A stretch of 64,000 bases of DNA from Ignelater luminosus (taxonomy: Eukaryota; Arthropoda; Insecta; Coleoptera; Elateridae), in assembly GCA_011009095.1 (NCBI GenBank), contig VTPC01000804.1, forward strand, positions 57,328 to 121,327. The letters are read 5' to 3'. The position numbers and the translations under genes were made by a program. Below the pieces are notes generated by a model. The model made no database searches and was not told the DNA's origin. It worked only from the letters and a program-made list of their open reading frames with translations. The first letter of the stretch is position 1, and each line of letters opens with the position of its first letter. Positions 34,440 through 47,139 of this stretch are shown here, in pieces.

Positions 34440-35245
34440 GAACTTCTCCTTCTCCCTCTTTCTGTAGGCTGACGCCTGTTCTACGTTAATGCCTAATTGA
34501 GGGTTCTGGGCTTTCGGTTAAGGTCGATATGCAACTCTGTGCCCAGCTCTTCGGTGATCTTCCTGGCTTTCTTCTTCCCTGCGACCGTCTCTTACAATTT
34601 TTTAGATGTGACTATCTTGCATTCGGCCTGTGTATTCATTTCATGCTCTTCTCCGCTGTTTTGAGAATTTTACGATATCCTGGATGTTGCATTGTTGGCG
34701 TATTTCAGTGTTTGGCACTCTATCTCTCAAGGTTTTCCCTACAATTGATCTAAGGGTTCTCATTTCTACAGTTCTTAATGCCTGTTTGGTTCTGTTCGTG
34801 TCCGCGCCTGTCTCGGTGGCGTAGGTCAAGATGGGTCTAACAGCACATTTATATATTTTTATTTTATTGTCGATGGACATATAATTGTTTCGCCATATGA
34901 CATCTCTGGGGCGTCCGGAGATTGCAGCTGCTTTGTATGCCAGCTGTTGTACTTCTTTATGTAAGTCTCGACTACTTGATATTTCTATGCCTAGATATTT
35001 AAATGACATAACTTGTTCTATGACAGTATCCTCTATTTCTAATTTGCATCTTAGTGGGTCTTTTGCAGTTGTTAAGCACTTTGTTTTTTCTTTGGATACT
35101 GTCATGTTATATACTTTAACTGTTGTGACAACCTTATGAAGCAGCCTTCGCAAGTCATCCTCATTCTTTGTTATCAATACAACATCATCTGCGTAGCAGA
35201 TACTTGCGGAAACAGCAATTCGCTCTCAAACTTGCCATCTTGTAT
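34440..35245 (-). pseudogene. RTE-like LINE 3' fragment with YADD box
   Basis: The fragment starts just before the RT catalytic box CYADDVVLITK (YADD at 35184-35195, minus strand). It continues through KCLTTAKDPLRCKLEIE, FKYLGIEISSSRDLHKEVQQ and RPILTYATETGADTNRTKQA into a terminal basic region ending near 34530. The frame from about 35237 to a stop near 34600 is open for about 210 residues, so this copy is younger than its neighbours. Endonuclease and N-terminal RT are missing, as is typical of 5' truncation. It adjoins the composite satellite that starts at 35270. Confidence 0.88.
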
Positions 35246-35269
35246 GAGTTTGTACTCTATTAACATTTT

Positions 35270-35810
35270 CTAACGAGCTATGAAACTGCATGAAAACAGA
35301 TTGGGTGTACCCTCCACGAATTTCCACGAGCAAGTTATGTGCAGCATCGGATTTGGCTTAGCCTTCTGTTACTTTGTAAAGGAGGTATGCGAGGAAACTA
35401 ATAGAAACTCGTTGTGTACTATCTTTTTGAAGAATCTGTCTGCAGAAACTGATAGGACTTCACTCTGACACTTGCAGTAGCCCATTATTGGGCTTTGTAC
35501 TGCACTAACCTTCTTTAAAAAACTGCTGACGGAAACTGGTCGAATTTGGCTTTCTATTAATCTTCTTGAGGAAGCTTTTAGCCCTTCATGAACCTTTTCT
35601 ACGAAACTATGTAGAAACACGCTCTTCGCGAATTTTCTTTAAGAGGTTATGTACCGAAACTGATCTAGCTTTGTCTTCCTGGAGGAGCTATAGAAATTTC
35701 TTGTTTACAAACCTTGACGTAGCTGCCCGCAAAGAATCGTGGAGCTTCACTGAGGGACGATCCGCATTTGGAAGTACTCGTACACAGACTTTTGAAATCA
35801 CTAAAAGTTA
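35270..35810. repeat. Composite degenerate tandem repeat, block 1
   Basis: Units share phrases such as GAAACTGAT, TTCTTGAGGAAGC and CATTATTGGGCTTTGTACT, in subunits of about 50-60 bases. A longer phrase (AGTAGCCCATTATTGGGCTT, near 35474) recurs in the second block at 38407, 39276 and 39556. Divergence is high, so this is an old satellite-like array. Confidence 0.6.
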
Positions 35811-35984
35811 GGCTTTGGAATCCCGAATTCCCTGAAATGACATCGAATCTTTTGCATTCTTTAAAGTCTTCACGAAGACTCAGAAGTCAGCGAAATCCCA
35901 TTTAGAACGTGAAGTCCGTCGTAAAAGTAAATCCTTAAAGCAGTCAGTTGGAAAACTAGAAGAACAAAAACGCTAATTAAGCAG

Positions 35985-37620
35985 TACTTCCTTAGAATTT
36001 CGTGGGAATTCTGCTAACTAAGTACATTGCCTTAAATTTCCGGTTGTAGTTTTAACAAAGAAATATGTCAACGGAGTTTAGTGAATGTTTACGACGTTTT
36101 TTCCCCAAACCTCTCAGCTCAAAATAGAAGGGTCTCAGATTTTGATGATATTTGGAAAACTCATCATAGTGCCTGTTTTGTTAGTGTAATTAACAATATA
36201 AAGTCTTAGGATAAAGTTCTGCTTTGGAGCGGAGTTGTAGCCTGCAAAACAGTTGATTTCTTCAAAGCGGTTTTACATAAAAATACGTTGACTGATTTCA
36301 ATGCTTTAAGACTCTAATGAAAACTTTAAGTAGTGTCTAGAGTGACTTTTTATTGGTGTTTTGAAATTCGGGCATTTAGAGTGTAAACGGTCTATCGTCG
36401 GGGTAGCTCAGGGAGTACTGGCCTCACAAGATCCATTCTACTTTCGTTGCCAAGCGTATTGGCGAGGGCGGAACTTCCTTTTTGTTCTAAACTGACTGCC
36501 ACATTTCAATTGTTTAATTTTTCGTGGACAAAAGAATTTGCAAGGAGTTCTTTATTTATTTCAGAAGTTCTTTCATTTGTTTCGACTCTTCATTTAATTA
36601 TTATTCTTTTTCTATTTGTTATTGTTTTTATCTTTTTTATTTTGGTGCTTGACTTCTTTTTCTCTGAGATTTCTTTTTGGATTTGTTTATTTAAATAAAA
36701 CAACTAATTGTTTTGAAGGAGTAGGCTTAGGTCGAGAAAACATTCACATGTTGCTGCTATTGCTGGCTGAGTTGGGTGCTCCTTGCTGCTGCTGGAACTG
36801 GCTGAGTGGACTGGAACACACTAGTTGGCTTGAGCTGAGTGCTGCTTTCTTCTTCTGATTGTTGCAGCTGCTGGCGAGTTTGTTGATCCGGACTCCCTTT
36901 TATTGACTCGGGGGCGGGGAAGTTATCAACCGATGAGATTCTTCCGTCGGTAACAGGTCGTGTGACTGCGCTTAAGTCTTTCGTATTAGGGTAGCAATTA
37001 CTCAAAAATGGTTTGTTCGATTTCAGCATATTATGGCTCAAATGAAAACTGTGAGTAATGTCTATAATTCGTACCAATTTATACCCTAATACAGTAGGAC
37101 TTAAGGCACCCGTATGACCGTTTGCTCCCTAAATGGCCGAATTTAAAAAAATCAACAGAAATTATTTTACACATTATTTATAGCTTGCGTTTGAGCCACA
37201 AAGCATTAGAATCGGACAGCAAGTTACCTTATGGTCATCAAGAAAACCCGCAAAAACCGAAAAAAATCATGTAAGGTATTACTTAAAGCTTTCATTTGAC
37301 CCAAGGCGTTAAGATCGGTCAAGTGAGTGATTATGAAAAGTGTTTCATAGGAATCACCTGTTCAGAAGGAATCTTGAGCTCAAATTTTGTGTTAATAACT
37401 ACCCGAACAGGCACTGTGAGTCTTTCTAGTATTTCGAAAACCTTAGACTCCTTTGTGTTTTATAAAAAAAAGCGTTTTTTACCAATGCTAGAGAATTTTG
37501 TATTTTATGTGTTCTCTTGGTGTAATTGTATGTATGTATTTTTCTGGGTATTTTTCTTTAAACAACAAATGCAGCATTTTTGTAACTTAATCTTTACAAT
37601 AGAAAATTCCCTAATCAGCT
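35985..37620. other. Non-satellite segment between two repeat blocks
   Basis: This segment lacks the satellite phrases on both sides and may be an insertion into the array. It contains a Gln/Ser-rich minus-strand frame and a short tRNA A-box-like string near 36400. I could not define element ends. Confidence 0.35.
36757..37077 (-). CDS. Hypothetical Gln/Ser-rich frame, 106 codons
   Basis: An open frame starts at an ATG and reads DGRISSVDNFPAPESIKGS followed by a low-complexity stretch rich in Q, S, T and P, including QQTRQQLQQSEEESS. It stops just past 36757. No domain is visible. Low-complexity DNA can produce such frames by chance, and no splice or promoter signal supports expression. Confidence 0.25.
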   Translation of the reverse strand: MVRIIDITHSFHLSHNMLKSNKPFLSNCYPNTKDLSAVTRPVTDGRISSVDNFPAPESIKGSPDQQTRQQLQQSEEESSTQLKPTSVFQSTQPVPAAARSTQLSQQ

Positions 37621-37829
37621 AATCACGTATTTCAGTTCATAACGACTTGAACAGTCTTTAAAGTCTTCAATATGTTATCAAGGGTCTTGCTGCAAGTAGT
37701 AGTCTAGATGAAGAACGTTTAGAGTCTGTTCAAATATTTGTGCCATCTTTGAATTCTGTTAATCTTTGTGCGAACTTCGAGTCACTATAAATATTTGGTT
37801 GTTTTCTGTATTAATTCCTTACAAAGTCT

Positions 37830-39860
37830 TTATGGGATTTCAGTTACTGCAAAATATGAAACTGCTCGGGCTAACTTTCCATTAACCTTTTCGAAAAAAC
37901 TTCCCTAGGGAAATGTACAAACACGAGACAGGCTTTTTCTTCCTCTATAAAGATGTTGGGATCGTTGTCTATGAATCTTCACGAGGAAGTTAATGTAGAG
38001 AAACTGGCCTGGTTTTGCCTTTCATTACCTCTCCGAAGGAGTTATGCGCGGAAACTGATGATAGGTTCTCATCATCTATTGATTTTTCCAAGCGAGCTCT
38101 TTGGGGAAGTGGTAGAGCTTCGCTCTGAAATTATGTACCGTATTATTAAGCTTTTCTGAAAGATTCCTTGACTTTCTATTTTCTCGAGGAAACTAATACG
38201 GGTCGAGTTTCACCCTCTCCTAGATAGATATGGACATAAAGAACTTGGGTTCGTCTTCCATGAATCGTCAGAATTTAGTTATGTACAGGAACTGATCTCA
38301 TTTTGCCTCTCATTACCTTCCTCAAGTGCTATGTGCAGGAGCTAACAGAAATGCCTTGTTTACTAACCTTGAAGGAGCTTGAAGTTTCGCACCCAAACTT
38401 GCCACTCGTAGTGACCCATTATTGGAATTTATTCTCTGTTAATCTTCTCATAATAAGATATGAACTGAAACTGATCGGACTTGCGTTTTAAAGCTGTGAA
38501 TGAAAACAGATCTCGATTTGCCTTCCATTAACTTTTTGTGGGAGCTATGTCCAAACAGAGTATGAACGAAAAATTGAATTCGCTCTCTATGAACTTTTAT
38601 GAAGAAGCTACGTACAGGAATCGATGTGGCTTTGCCTTCCATTACCTTTTTGAAGGCACAGGTTCTTATAGGAATTTGTAACTACTAGCTTTCTTGAGGG
38701 CTGCACCTTTAAACATATCATCTACGGTAGTTTATGTCGGGTTTTGTACTCCTTAACCGATCGAACTTTCTATAACCTTCTTGGTGTCGCTTCACCTTCC
38801 AATAACCTTACCGAGAAACTATGTATATAGACGGGTCAGGAAGGTATGAACGAAAACACATTGGGTTCACTCTCCAAAATCCTTAATAAGGAAGTTATGT
38901 ACAGAAACTGATACGAATTTATCATCTAACTTTTAACCGTTCGATGAAGTTGTTGGGGAAAGACTGGTCGGGCTTTGTACACCCTTAACTTTCACTAAAT
39001 GATCTTGATCGCAAGCAGATGGAACCCGATGGGATTTTGTTCTTTGTTATCCTTCTTGAGGATGCTATACGCACGGAAACTGAACAGGCTTTTCATCGAC
39101 CTTCTAAAACGCTGTGGTTGTGAACAAAAACACCTTCTTGTGCCTTCTATTAATTTTTTCTGTTATATGAACCGAGACAGTTTAGGTTTGACGTTCATAA
39201 ACTGATCTGGCTTGGCCTTTCATTATCTTGTCGTTATCTATCAACTGTTTCGTCTTCGTCTTCAAACTTACCACCTGTGGTAACCCATTGTCAGGTTTGT
39301 ATTCTAGTAACCTTTTTTAAAAAGCTGCGAACGGAAACTTACCGCACTCGAGAAAACGCGCTACAATCACGGTCCAGCTTTGCCCACTTCCTAAAAGGTA
39401 AGAAGAGAAACAGATTGTGTTCGCTTTTCATGAATCTTCACGAGAGACTGATCTAGCTTTACCTTCTCGAAGATGGTGGTAAAAATCCATTATTTATTAG
39501 ATTTCGAGGGAATGGTCTGCGAAAACTGGTAAAACTTCGTTCTCAAATTTTCCATCTGCGGTAGTCCATTGTCGGACTTTAACCTCTTCTAAAAGGCTAT
39601 GGACACAAACAGATATGTTTTTGTCTTCCATCAACTTTCTTTCCTTCTTGAGCAACTCATTGCTTTCGAGGAAATTGCATATGAACACGTTTTGGTCTTA
39701 CCTTCTTCCAGAAAACTGTGAACGGAACCAGATTAGATGTCGCATCGCACTTTTCGAAGGAACTTACACGTTGCGAATTCAAAATGGAAGTTGATGAGAC
39801 AATATCTACCTTTGTGGATTCGTACTCCATTAGTCTTCTTTAGGAAGCTTTGTATAGGAA
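37830..39860. repeat. Composite degenerate tandem repeat, block 2
   Basis: The same phrases as block 1 recur many times: GAAACTGAT, CTTCCATTA or CATTACCTT, CTTGAGGAAGC, and a GTAGTCCATTGTCGG-like phrase at 38407, 38729, 39276 and 39556. Subunits are about 50-60 bases. The marker phrases are spaced roughly 280-320 bases apart or multiples of that, suggesting a higher-order unit. Read on the minus strand, subunits give similar peptides such as MEGK.xSV.VHSF, which may be accidental. Confidence 0.6.
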
Positions 39861-41240
39861 CATATTTAATTCCCATATAATTGCTTTCCATTTTTGTGTT
39901 TGGCCACAGTATTAGAGACGTATGTGACTTTCTGTTCTTGCCTTTCTTATAGTCGCTATTAAATAACTGTGCTTCTGTAGGTTCGACTTTTTAATAAAAT
40001 CTTATTTCTATACCGAGTGAACATCGTTTTATTGTTTTTTCCCGGGCTTCTCTTATTAGCATGTGGTGATCATTTTCTTATGAATTTATTTTTAAATCCT
40101 TAACTTTGCATTAATGATTTCTAATGTTTGGCAAAGTTGCTTTTTAACTTCATCTCTATCATCATCAGATTATTTGCATCAAAGTTATAATTGGATAGTT
40201 ACTAGAAGCGTTACTACTCAAATTTTTATTTTATGTTTATAGTGTGGCTATAATTCGCTCTGCGGGCCTTGGAACTTTGCCATGTTTACTCATTACTTTG
40301 TGTACTACATTATATGTATACGACCTACTACTGCGGATTTGTTCTATGTATCAATATATTATTGTAGTATCTAACCATAGAGCAATGTTCTTGAAATAAA
40401 AAAAAAATAATTTAAAAATTCCAAACAATCTCGATTCATTCGCTGCGATATTTTGTGTATAGCATAGTAGAGCAAGGTTGCAATTTATACAAAAAAATTA
40501 TTGAGTACTACTTTTAGCAATAAAAACTATTTGAAATGCATTGATTCATACTGAAAGAAAGATTACGATTTGAAAAAGAGTCACAGTATCCGAACAGTGA
40601 ATTGTCGATATTTCCAGTTCTGCACAAAAAAAAAAACGTTGTTTTGAGTAAGTGTGAGCCTTAAAAACGAGTTAGATAGCACAAATCAACAAATATAGAG
40701 ATTTATAGGACCTTACTGAAAGTTTTAGACAGAAGAATAAAGAATAAATTCCAAATTTTACATAACTAAAGGTATTTTTGAAAACGAAATAATTATTTTT
40801 CAGTTTCTTAAGACGGAAATGGAAACCATGTTCGTTGAGTTGTTCTTAAGTTATTAGAAATTGCTGTGTTAATTAAATTGTAATTTAATCTTTGTGTTCT
40901 TAAATGTCATTTCTCATTTGATATCGAAGTCTTGGTTATTCATCACGCCTGTTGTTAGATACAGAAGGTTTTGAAGTAGATAATCAGATTTTTGTTCAAA
41001 CATAACCTATATGATTTATGATCATCGATTTATAGAAAAGGGATTTCTTTAGACAGTCCTTTCACGCGATTTTGGTTCAAAAAGTTCAAAATAGGCTTCT
41101 TGTTTTTCAACTTTTTTTCAATATCTTTTCTCTTCTGCTTTTATTTCGAGTCCCACCAAAAACTGGAATACTATTTCCTTTTCGTATGCTGACAGAGGTG
41201 CAATTGCTGTCCGATCTGCCAGTATACAGTCTCTCTCTTT
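39861..41240. other. AT-rich, nothing recognised
   Basis: I see no supported gene or element between the satellite and the next LINE. Confidence 0.35.
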
Positions 41241-43480
41241 CTCTACATCAGTCTTGTATGGTTCACTGCTGGACATAGGCCTCTTCTAGGTTCTTCCATG
41301 TTTTTCTATTTCGGGCTTGTCTCATCCATCTTCTCTCCGTACACCTGATTGTATCGTCCAACCATCTCTTTTGGGACCTCCCTACACTTCTTCGCGATAT
41401 CCGTGGTTTCCATTGTACCAGTTTCGGTGTCCAGCAATCTGTTTCCTGTCTCGCTACATGTCCCACCCATGACCACTTTAGTCTTGCCATACGCTCAACA
41501 ATGTCAGTTATCTTTGTTCTTCTTTGTATCTCGGTGTTTGGTATTTTGTCTCTTAGTGTGATATTTAGCATGGCTCGTTCCATGACTCTTTGGGTAATTT
41601 TTACTTTTTCTGTATTCTTCTTTGTCAGAGTCATGGTTTCAATTCTATTGGTAGCGACAGGCAGCATGCAAGAGTCATACAGTTTTCTTTTGAGACTCAT
41701 AGGTATATATCGGAGTTTTTCAATATGTATTCTACTTTTTCAAAGGCTGCCTATGTCAGCCCTATTCTGCTTTTTTTTATTTCAGTCGTTTGATTTTCCT
41801 TCTCCATTTTGATGCTGTGTCCCAGATATATGTATTCACTGACTGTTTCTAGCGTATTTCCTTCTATTTCGATTTTTAATGGACTTAGTCATTATTCTTG
41901 TTTTGCTGAAGTTCATCCTCAAGCCTACTTGTTTTGATATTTCATTAAGTTGTTCCAACATCGTTTTAATTTCATCTATGTCGCTGCTGATTAGGACAAT
42001 GTCGTCAGCAAATCTTAAATGGTTACGGTACGAGCCATCCACATTTATTCCCATATTTTCCCAAGATAGTCTATTGAACACGACTTCTTGTGCTAACGTG
42101 AATAGTTTGGGGGAAATGGTGTCGCCTTGACGAACACTCTCTCCATTTAGATATTTTCAGTTTTGAGGTCTTCTTTGATTTTAACGTGGAATGTGGCGTT
42201 GTCGTAGATTTTTTTTTATAATAGTGGAGTATCGGGTGTACTCGAGCGTTGTCCATTGCCGAAAGTACAGCCCATATTTCAACCGTATCAAATGCTTTTT
42301 GATGTGTATTGGGATGTCATAACTCCGTTGTTTTTTTCAGTGATCATGCGGATGGTCTATATGTGGTCATTAGTGCTAAATCCTGCCTGCTGAGGTGGTT
42401 GGTATGCGTCCGTTTTATTTGTTAGGCGGTTTATAAGAATTCTTGTAAAAAGCTTGTATAAGTGAGATAGCAAGCTTATAGGGCGGTAGTTTTGTATATT
42501 CTTGTTGTTACCTTTTTTAAAAAGTAACTACTACTTCGTCGTTTTGCCATGCTTTTGGAATATTCCCCTCATGCATGCATTTATTTAGTAGGATTACTAG
42601 ACTTTCCTCTAGAACAGTACCTCCTAATTTCAACATATCAGTAGTTATACGGTCTTCTCCGGGAGCCTTTCCGTTTTTCATCTGTTTAAGTGCTAGCTTT
42701 ATTTCGTCTTTTGTTATATCTGGTGTATCATCTGATCCTACATTTAGTATAGTTTTTGGTGGGGTATCTGGTTTTTCTGATTTTAATTTATACAGGTTTG
42801 TGTAGAATGTTTGTATTTCGCGTCCCTTGATGTTTTTTATTTTTGTGATTTCCATTTTACCTTTGCACAGTTTTGATCTTAGTACTTTCATCTGTTTGTT
42901 GTTTTCTATAGTTTCCTGAATTTGTTTAGTCTTGTGTGATCTTACATCTGTTTGGATTTGTTTCTTTACTTCCTGTCTTTCTTCTTTTTTCTATCGGTTT
43001 AATTGTTTCTGGTCTCAGTTGATCTTCTACCTTCTACCCATTTTTTGTGACGATTTTATTGTCCTGACTAATTTTTTGGCCAGTTCGTCTATGGTTTTGT
43101 TTCCATCGCTTGTTAGCGTCTTAATTTCTTTCCTAATTTTCTTTCAAATTGTTCTTGTTTAGATCGTATGAAATCTGCTATGGGTAGGTACTAGTTTCTT
43201 GCATTCCAGTTTTGTGATAATTTCTATGGTGGTTCGGACTGTTTGGTGCTCGCTTCTTATGTGAAAGTGATTTAGGACGGAGACATCTTTGCATATTCGT
43301 TTGTTGTTTGAGAAGATGTAGACTATTTCGTTTTTTTGTGGTGTTGTCTGGACTGCACCACGTCCATTTTCTCTGTTTGAATTTCTTGTAGAGTGTATTC
43401 AGACAGTATAGCTTTTCATTGTTAAGAAAGTTTAGCATCATCTGTCCTCTGTCAGTCAGTGTGCCTCACGCCATTTTCGA
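41240..43480 (-). pseudogene. RTE-like LINE from endonuclease end to C-terminus, broken
   Basis: On the minus strand the element begins inside the endonuclease (43178-43441: NEKLYCLNTLYKKF..RKWTW), passes the connecting region (about 43170-42900), and enters the RT with DEIKLALKQMKNGKAPGEDR (42517-42891). The RT catalytic box is RFADDIVLIS (FADD at 42001-42012), and a strand such as GINVDGSYRNHL precedes it. The tail is 41263-41700 with SLKRKLYDSCMLPV, RTKITDIVERMARLKW, VGHVARQETD and GRSQKRWLDD, ending in WKNLEEAYVQQ. Stops and frame changes lie near 43300, 42500-42260 and 41830-41700. The catalytic residues are intact, but the reading frame is not. The 5' end is truncated within the endonuclease. 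Confidence 0.9.
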
Positions 43481-44195
43481 ACTTCCAACATACTTTATAA
43501 CAAACTTATTTTGGGTCTTTTTTCATCCGCCACAAGAACATTGATTTGACAGCACAAATGTTTGATGAAAATAAATTCAAAAGCTAGATCAAGTGGCCGT
43601 GTGAAATAAATTAAATTGTAATATCAAGTAGGTATTAACGATAGTGACGACAGTCAAAATTAGTCGAGATCAATCTTCGCTGCTTCAGACTTATCCGAAC
43701 AGGAATTTTCTGTTCTACTTTGTTTTATTAATCTTTTCCCTTGCTGCTTTTTATAAAGCGGCATTGGCACATAAAATATCTTTGGAAGATAAGATTGCAC
43801 ACAAACTAAATTTCTAAAGCTTCCGTTCAAAAAATCGTTACGGTTTTGATTTATTTAGGTTATAATACAAACACGAAAAGTAACGCTAATTAAGCTAAAT
43901 GAGTTCAGCCTACATTTTACAACTAGTAGGTCTTATTTTAACAGTGAAGACAAACATGTGGCAAGTGTTGCATAGGCTATGGTTATTTTACTTTCGTTGT
44001 CTGACCTGAATTTATATTCGCCAAATAAATTTGTATTCGTCTAACAACAGAGTGACATTTTCATTCAAATCTGCATCATTTGCAAAAAAGTAGGAGGAAT
44101 TATAATTATCACGTTTTGTGGTTTCATAATAAAAATGTATCAAGCAACTTTGAGACCCTGACCTTCATGAATATTTATAATCGTGTTGATTGGTG
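43481..44195. other. AT-rich, nothing recognised
   Basis: No supported feature lies between the LINE and the putative promoter region of the LRR gene. Confidence 0.35.
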
Positions 44196-44200
44196 TACAT

Positions 44201-44275
44201 TATAAAAATACTGCAGTTATTATATTGCGTTTTGTTACAGTTTTTGAAGGCAATTCCGTTATTAAAATTAATAAG
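44201..44275 (+). promoter_or_regulatory. Candidate core promoter 1 and leader exon of the LRR gene
   Basis: TATAAAAA at 44201 lies about 37 bases before an initiator-like ACAGTTT (44238). An AAG/GTAAGT donor follows at 44275/44276. If used, a short non-coding first exon would splice to the acceptor at 49864. The spacing is plausible, but there is no transcript evidence. Confidence 0.3.
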
Positions 44276-44553
44276 GTAAGTAAATATTTATGTTTAATTA
44301 ACAATTATATTATGTAAATAATTTTTCTGTGTATATAATTAGGTACACAGAGATAACTGTATAGAAGTTATAATTAATTTATGACCCTTGATAAATTAAT
44401 ATTATTGAGTGGTAGATACATCACAACATAAAAACAAATAATTCTCGCTAGTTGTGGGTTCATGTACAGAGAGATGAGTACTCGTGATGAATAGCAATCA
44501 TCCACATTATGTGTTGTTGTTTTGTCAAGTGCTATGTACTGATAATTTATAAA

Positions 44554-44763
44554 TATAAAAGTGTCTGTGGCATATTCCAGTCTTATACTGATTAGAATTC
44601 GTGAATAATCAGAATCGCATCGTGTTGTTTCCTCTATTCAATATGGCGCGACTGTTATTGTAGATTTAGTTAGTGTTAAAATATTAAGAGCGCAAGCAAG
44701 AAGGCTGTGATTTTATACTGATATTGTATTTTTGTGTTTTCAAACAAAAGGAATTTAGTGGAG
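44554..44763 (+). promoter_or_regulatory. Candidate core promoter 2 and leader exon of the LRR gene
   Basis: TATAAAAG (44554-44561) lies 25 bases before TTCCAGTCTT, a close match to the arthropod initiator. A GAG/GTATGT donor at 44763/44764 would end a leader exon of about 185 bases. It is an alternative to the TATA box at 44201. Confidence 0.35.
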
Positions 44764-45119
44764 GTATGTGGTTGTGGTAACAAAATTTATGTTAATTTCA
44801 TTGCATTTAAAGTAGGCGTATGCAGATAACTGTAACTTGTTTTGTCTGTTATTTTGTGTAGGCTGGCATGATCATTTTAGTTAGCGATGTTCACTTTTTT
44901 CTGCTTTTACTTTTTATTGTATACTATCTCTATAATTTATGTATATTCTGACCTTTTTAAATTTAATTTCTTCGTTAGATTCAGCTGGAATTTTTTCATA
45001 TCAGTTAAAGTATATTTAAGATAAGTGTCAAGCGTAGAACATAGAACTAACATTAAAGATCGTTGATATTTGCATTTTACATACAGGATGTATGGACATT
45101 GGATGTAGTATTACACTTT

Positions 45120-45670
45120 GAAATGTGAAATAGTGTTGGAATTTTTAAAACTCTCAGAATTGATATTTGCAGTCAAAAGAAAGACCTAGAATTATTGAAA
45201 GTGTAACTTTCGGAAATGTTTGATCATCATGTTGGGAAGGCATACTATTCGAGCTATTCACTGATTTTCAAAACCTTTGGTTCCTACTTTTTATTGTTCT
45301 GTAAAATGTTTGCAATTAAGACAAGAACCTAAAACTGTCCAAACTGTAAGTTTTCGAGATTTCTGAAAAATTTCGTCACCATTTTCAGCGGATATACTTG
45401 AGCTGAATTCGCTGCTTTTCAAAACTCTTGATTCCTGATTTCCTTCAACGAGCACTGTGCTTGCAATCAAAAGAGACCTAAAATTGTCTAAACTGAAACA
45501 TTTGAAAAGCTTGGTCATCATTCAGATATTTATTCTCTTGGTTCCTAATTTCTTTTCCATTGAGTAGAAGAGTTGCAACTAAACGAAAAGGCTAACATTG
45601 TTTAAACGGTAACTTTTGGAAATTTTTGAAAAGTATTCACTGTTGTTCACAATTGATATAGCGATGAAGT
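45120..45670. repeat. Tandem repeat of about 150 bp, block 1
   Basis: Three to four degenerate units share AAAACTCTTGATTCCTGATTT, GCAATTAAGA, AAATTGTCTAAACTG and AACTTTTGGAAATTT. One unit runs from about 45268 to 45419. The same units reappear at 47565-47860, so the sequence between them is probably a later expansion or insertion. Confidence 0.7.
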
Positions 45671-46299
45671 TTTTTTGTCTCAAAATATAAAATGCATAAG
45701 ACGAGACACTTTATGAAATCTCAAGAGAACTTTATTTAGCAAGAAGTATCATGATTTTCAATGTAACTACTATCTTAGTTTTTCATGTGGCTTCTGACCT
45801 AAGATAGTTAGTGGAAAACACAGCACATAACTTGTCTTTAGTGTCAATCACACAAAGAAATTCCAAAAATCTACGCTTAGAAAAACATTCATATCTCCTG
45901 CTTTTTAAAGATCTTTCAATATCTACCCAAAAAACATTTTTGTTACAATTTCCTTATAAATAGTTTGAACTTTTAATATAAGGCGATGCGTTTTTCTTCA
46001 CATAGCGCAGTTAAAAAACGTTGATCAATGATTTTGTCCACTTTTAAGTATTAATAATTACTCTTCTGAATTTACAACATAGTTAGGGTTTCATCGCATT
46101 GCTACAGCTCTTTTTTATTTTGTATTTGTTGTGGAAGAAAGAAGATTAAACGAAGTCCAAGTCGACCAAAGGACCAAATATCTTCTCTACTACTGAAATC
46201 ACAGCTCCTGTCTCTTCGCTGTGCCACATCAGGTACTCTACGCTAACACACCGCTCCGTCTGCAGTCTGTCTACAGGTCTATAGCCTGGTTGCGTCACG

Positions 46300-47110
46300 C
46301 TAAAGCATTCCACTTATCCCTCTTGGAGTGGAAACAGTTGTGACCGCTTGCGGCGACCCTCCCTCGACGACACTTTCATTTTAGAACAAGTCGGGCTACG
46401 CCATCCATTAATCAAACAGCTAAATACGGAAATGCTTAGGGCTACGCCACTAAGGGCATTCAGCATTTTAGGAAAACGCCTTTTAACAGGCCGTCTACGA
46501 TAACCCAAAGTCAAGTTTTACCCTCTATTAGCCCTCTTGTAGACGCATTAAGTTTCGAAGATAACGCTGTAAATAAGACCGGAGACACTTTTGCTTTAAA
46601 TCAGGTCATCCACCTTCTCAGCAAAAGTAAAAATATCAAAGCGGCCAACAGTCAAGCTTTTCTTTCTATTAGTCTTCTTCGGGGATTTTGCTTCAATGCC
46701 CATTAAGTTGTACAACTCGGGCTGCACCTTCTGTTAATCAGACAGCTAAATACGACGCCAATCAACGCCACTTAAGAGTAGTTCTTCGCCTACCAACTAG
46801 CTTTTCAGAAAAGTCAGGTTGTCCCATAGTCAAGTTTTGCCATCGATTGGCCTTCCTCAAAGAGTCTATCTAAAGGTGCTTTAATCTCCGAAGGCGACGC
46901 TTTAAATACGATCGGAGCGACTTTTGTTTTAAAACAGATGCGGCTACGTCCTCCAATAATCAGACAGCTAACTACGAAGACACGTTGGGCTACACCAGTC
47001 AACGCCACTCAGGGCCGTTTTTTGCTTACCATCCACCATCTCAGAAAAAGTAACAATATTAAAGCGAAGGTTCCTCTTTATTAACCTTCTTTAGGAAGTT
47101 TGCCTTAACG
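46300..47110. repeat. Tandem repeat with units of about 220-330 bp
   Basis: Marker phrases recur: GGGCTACGCC (46391, 46438, and variants at 46718, 46939, 46986), AATCA.ACAGCTAA.TACG (46413, 46737, 46955) and GTCAAGTTTTGCC-like strings (46510, 46650, 46829). The phrase TTAACCTTCTTTAGGAAG at about 47080 resembles the 35-40 kb array. Confidence 0.6.
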
Positions 47111-47139
47111 CACATTTATTTTTACAGCTCGGTCTGCAC

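Noticed and set aside
36395-36450. tRNA A-box-like GGTAGCTCAGGGAGTACTGG
   Set aside because: No B box at proper spacing and no cloverleaf; the A-box similarity alone does not support a tRNA or SINE.
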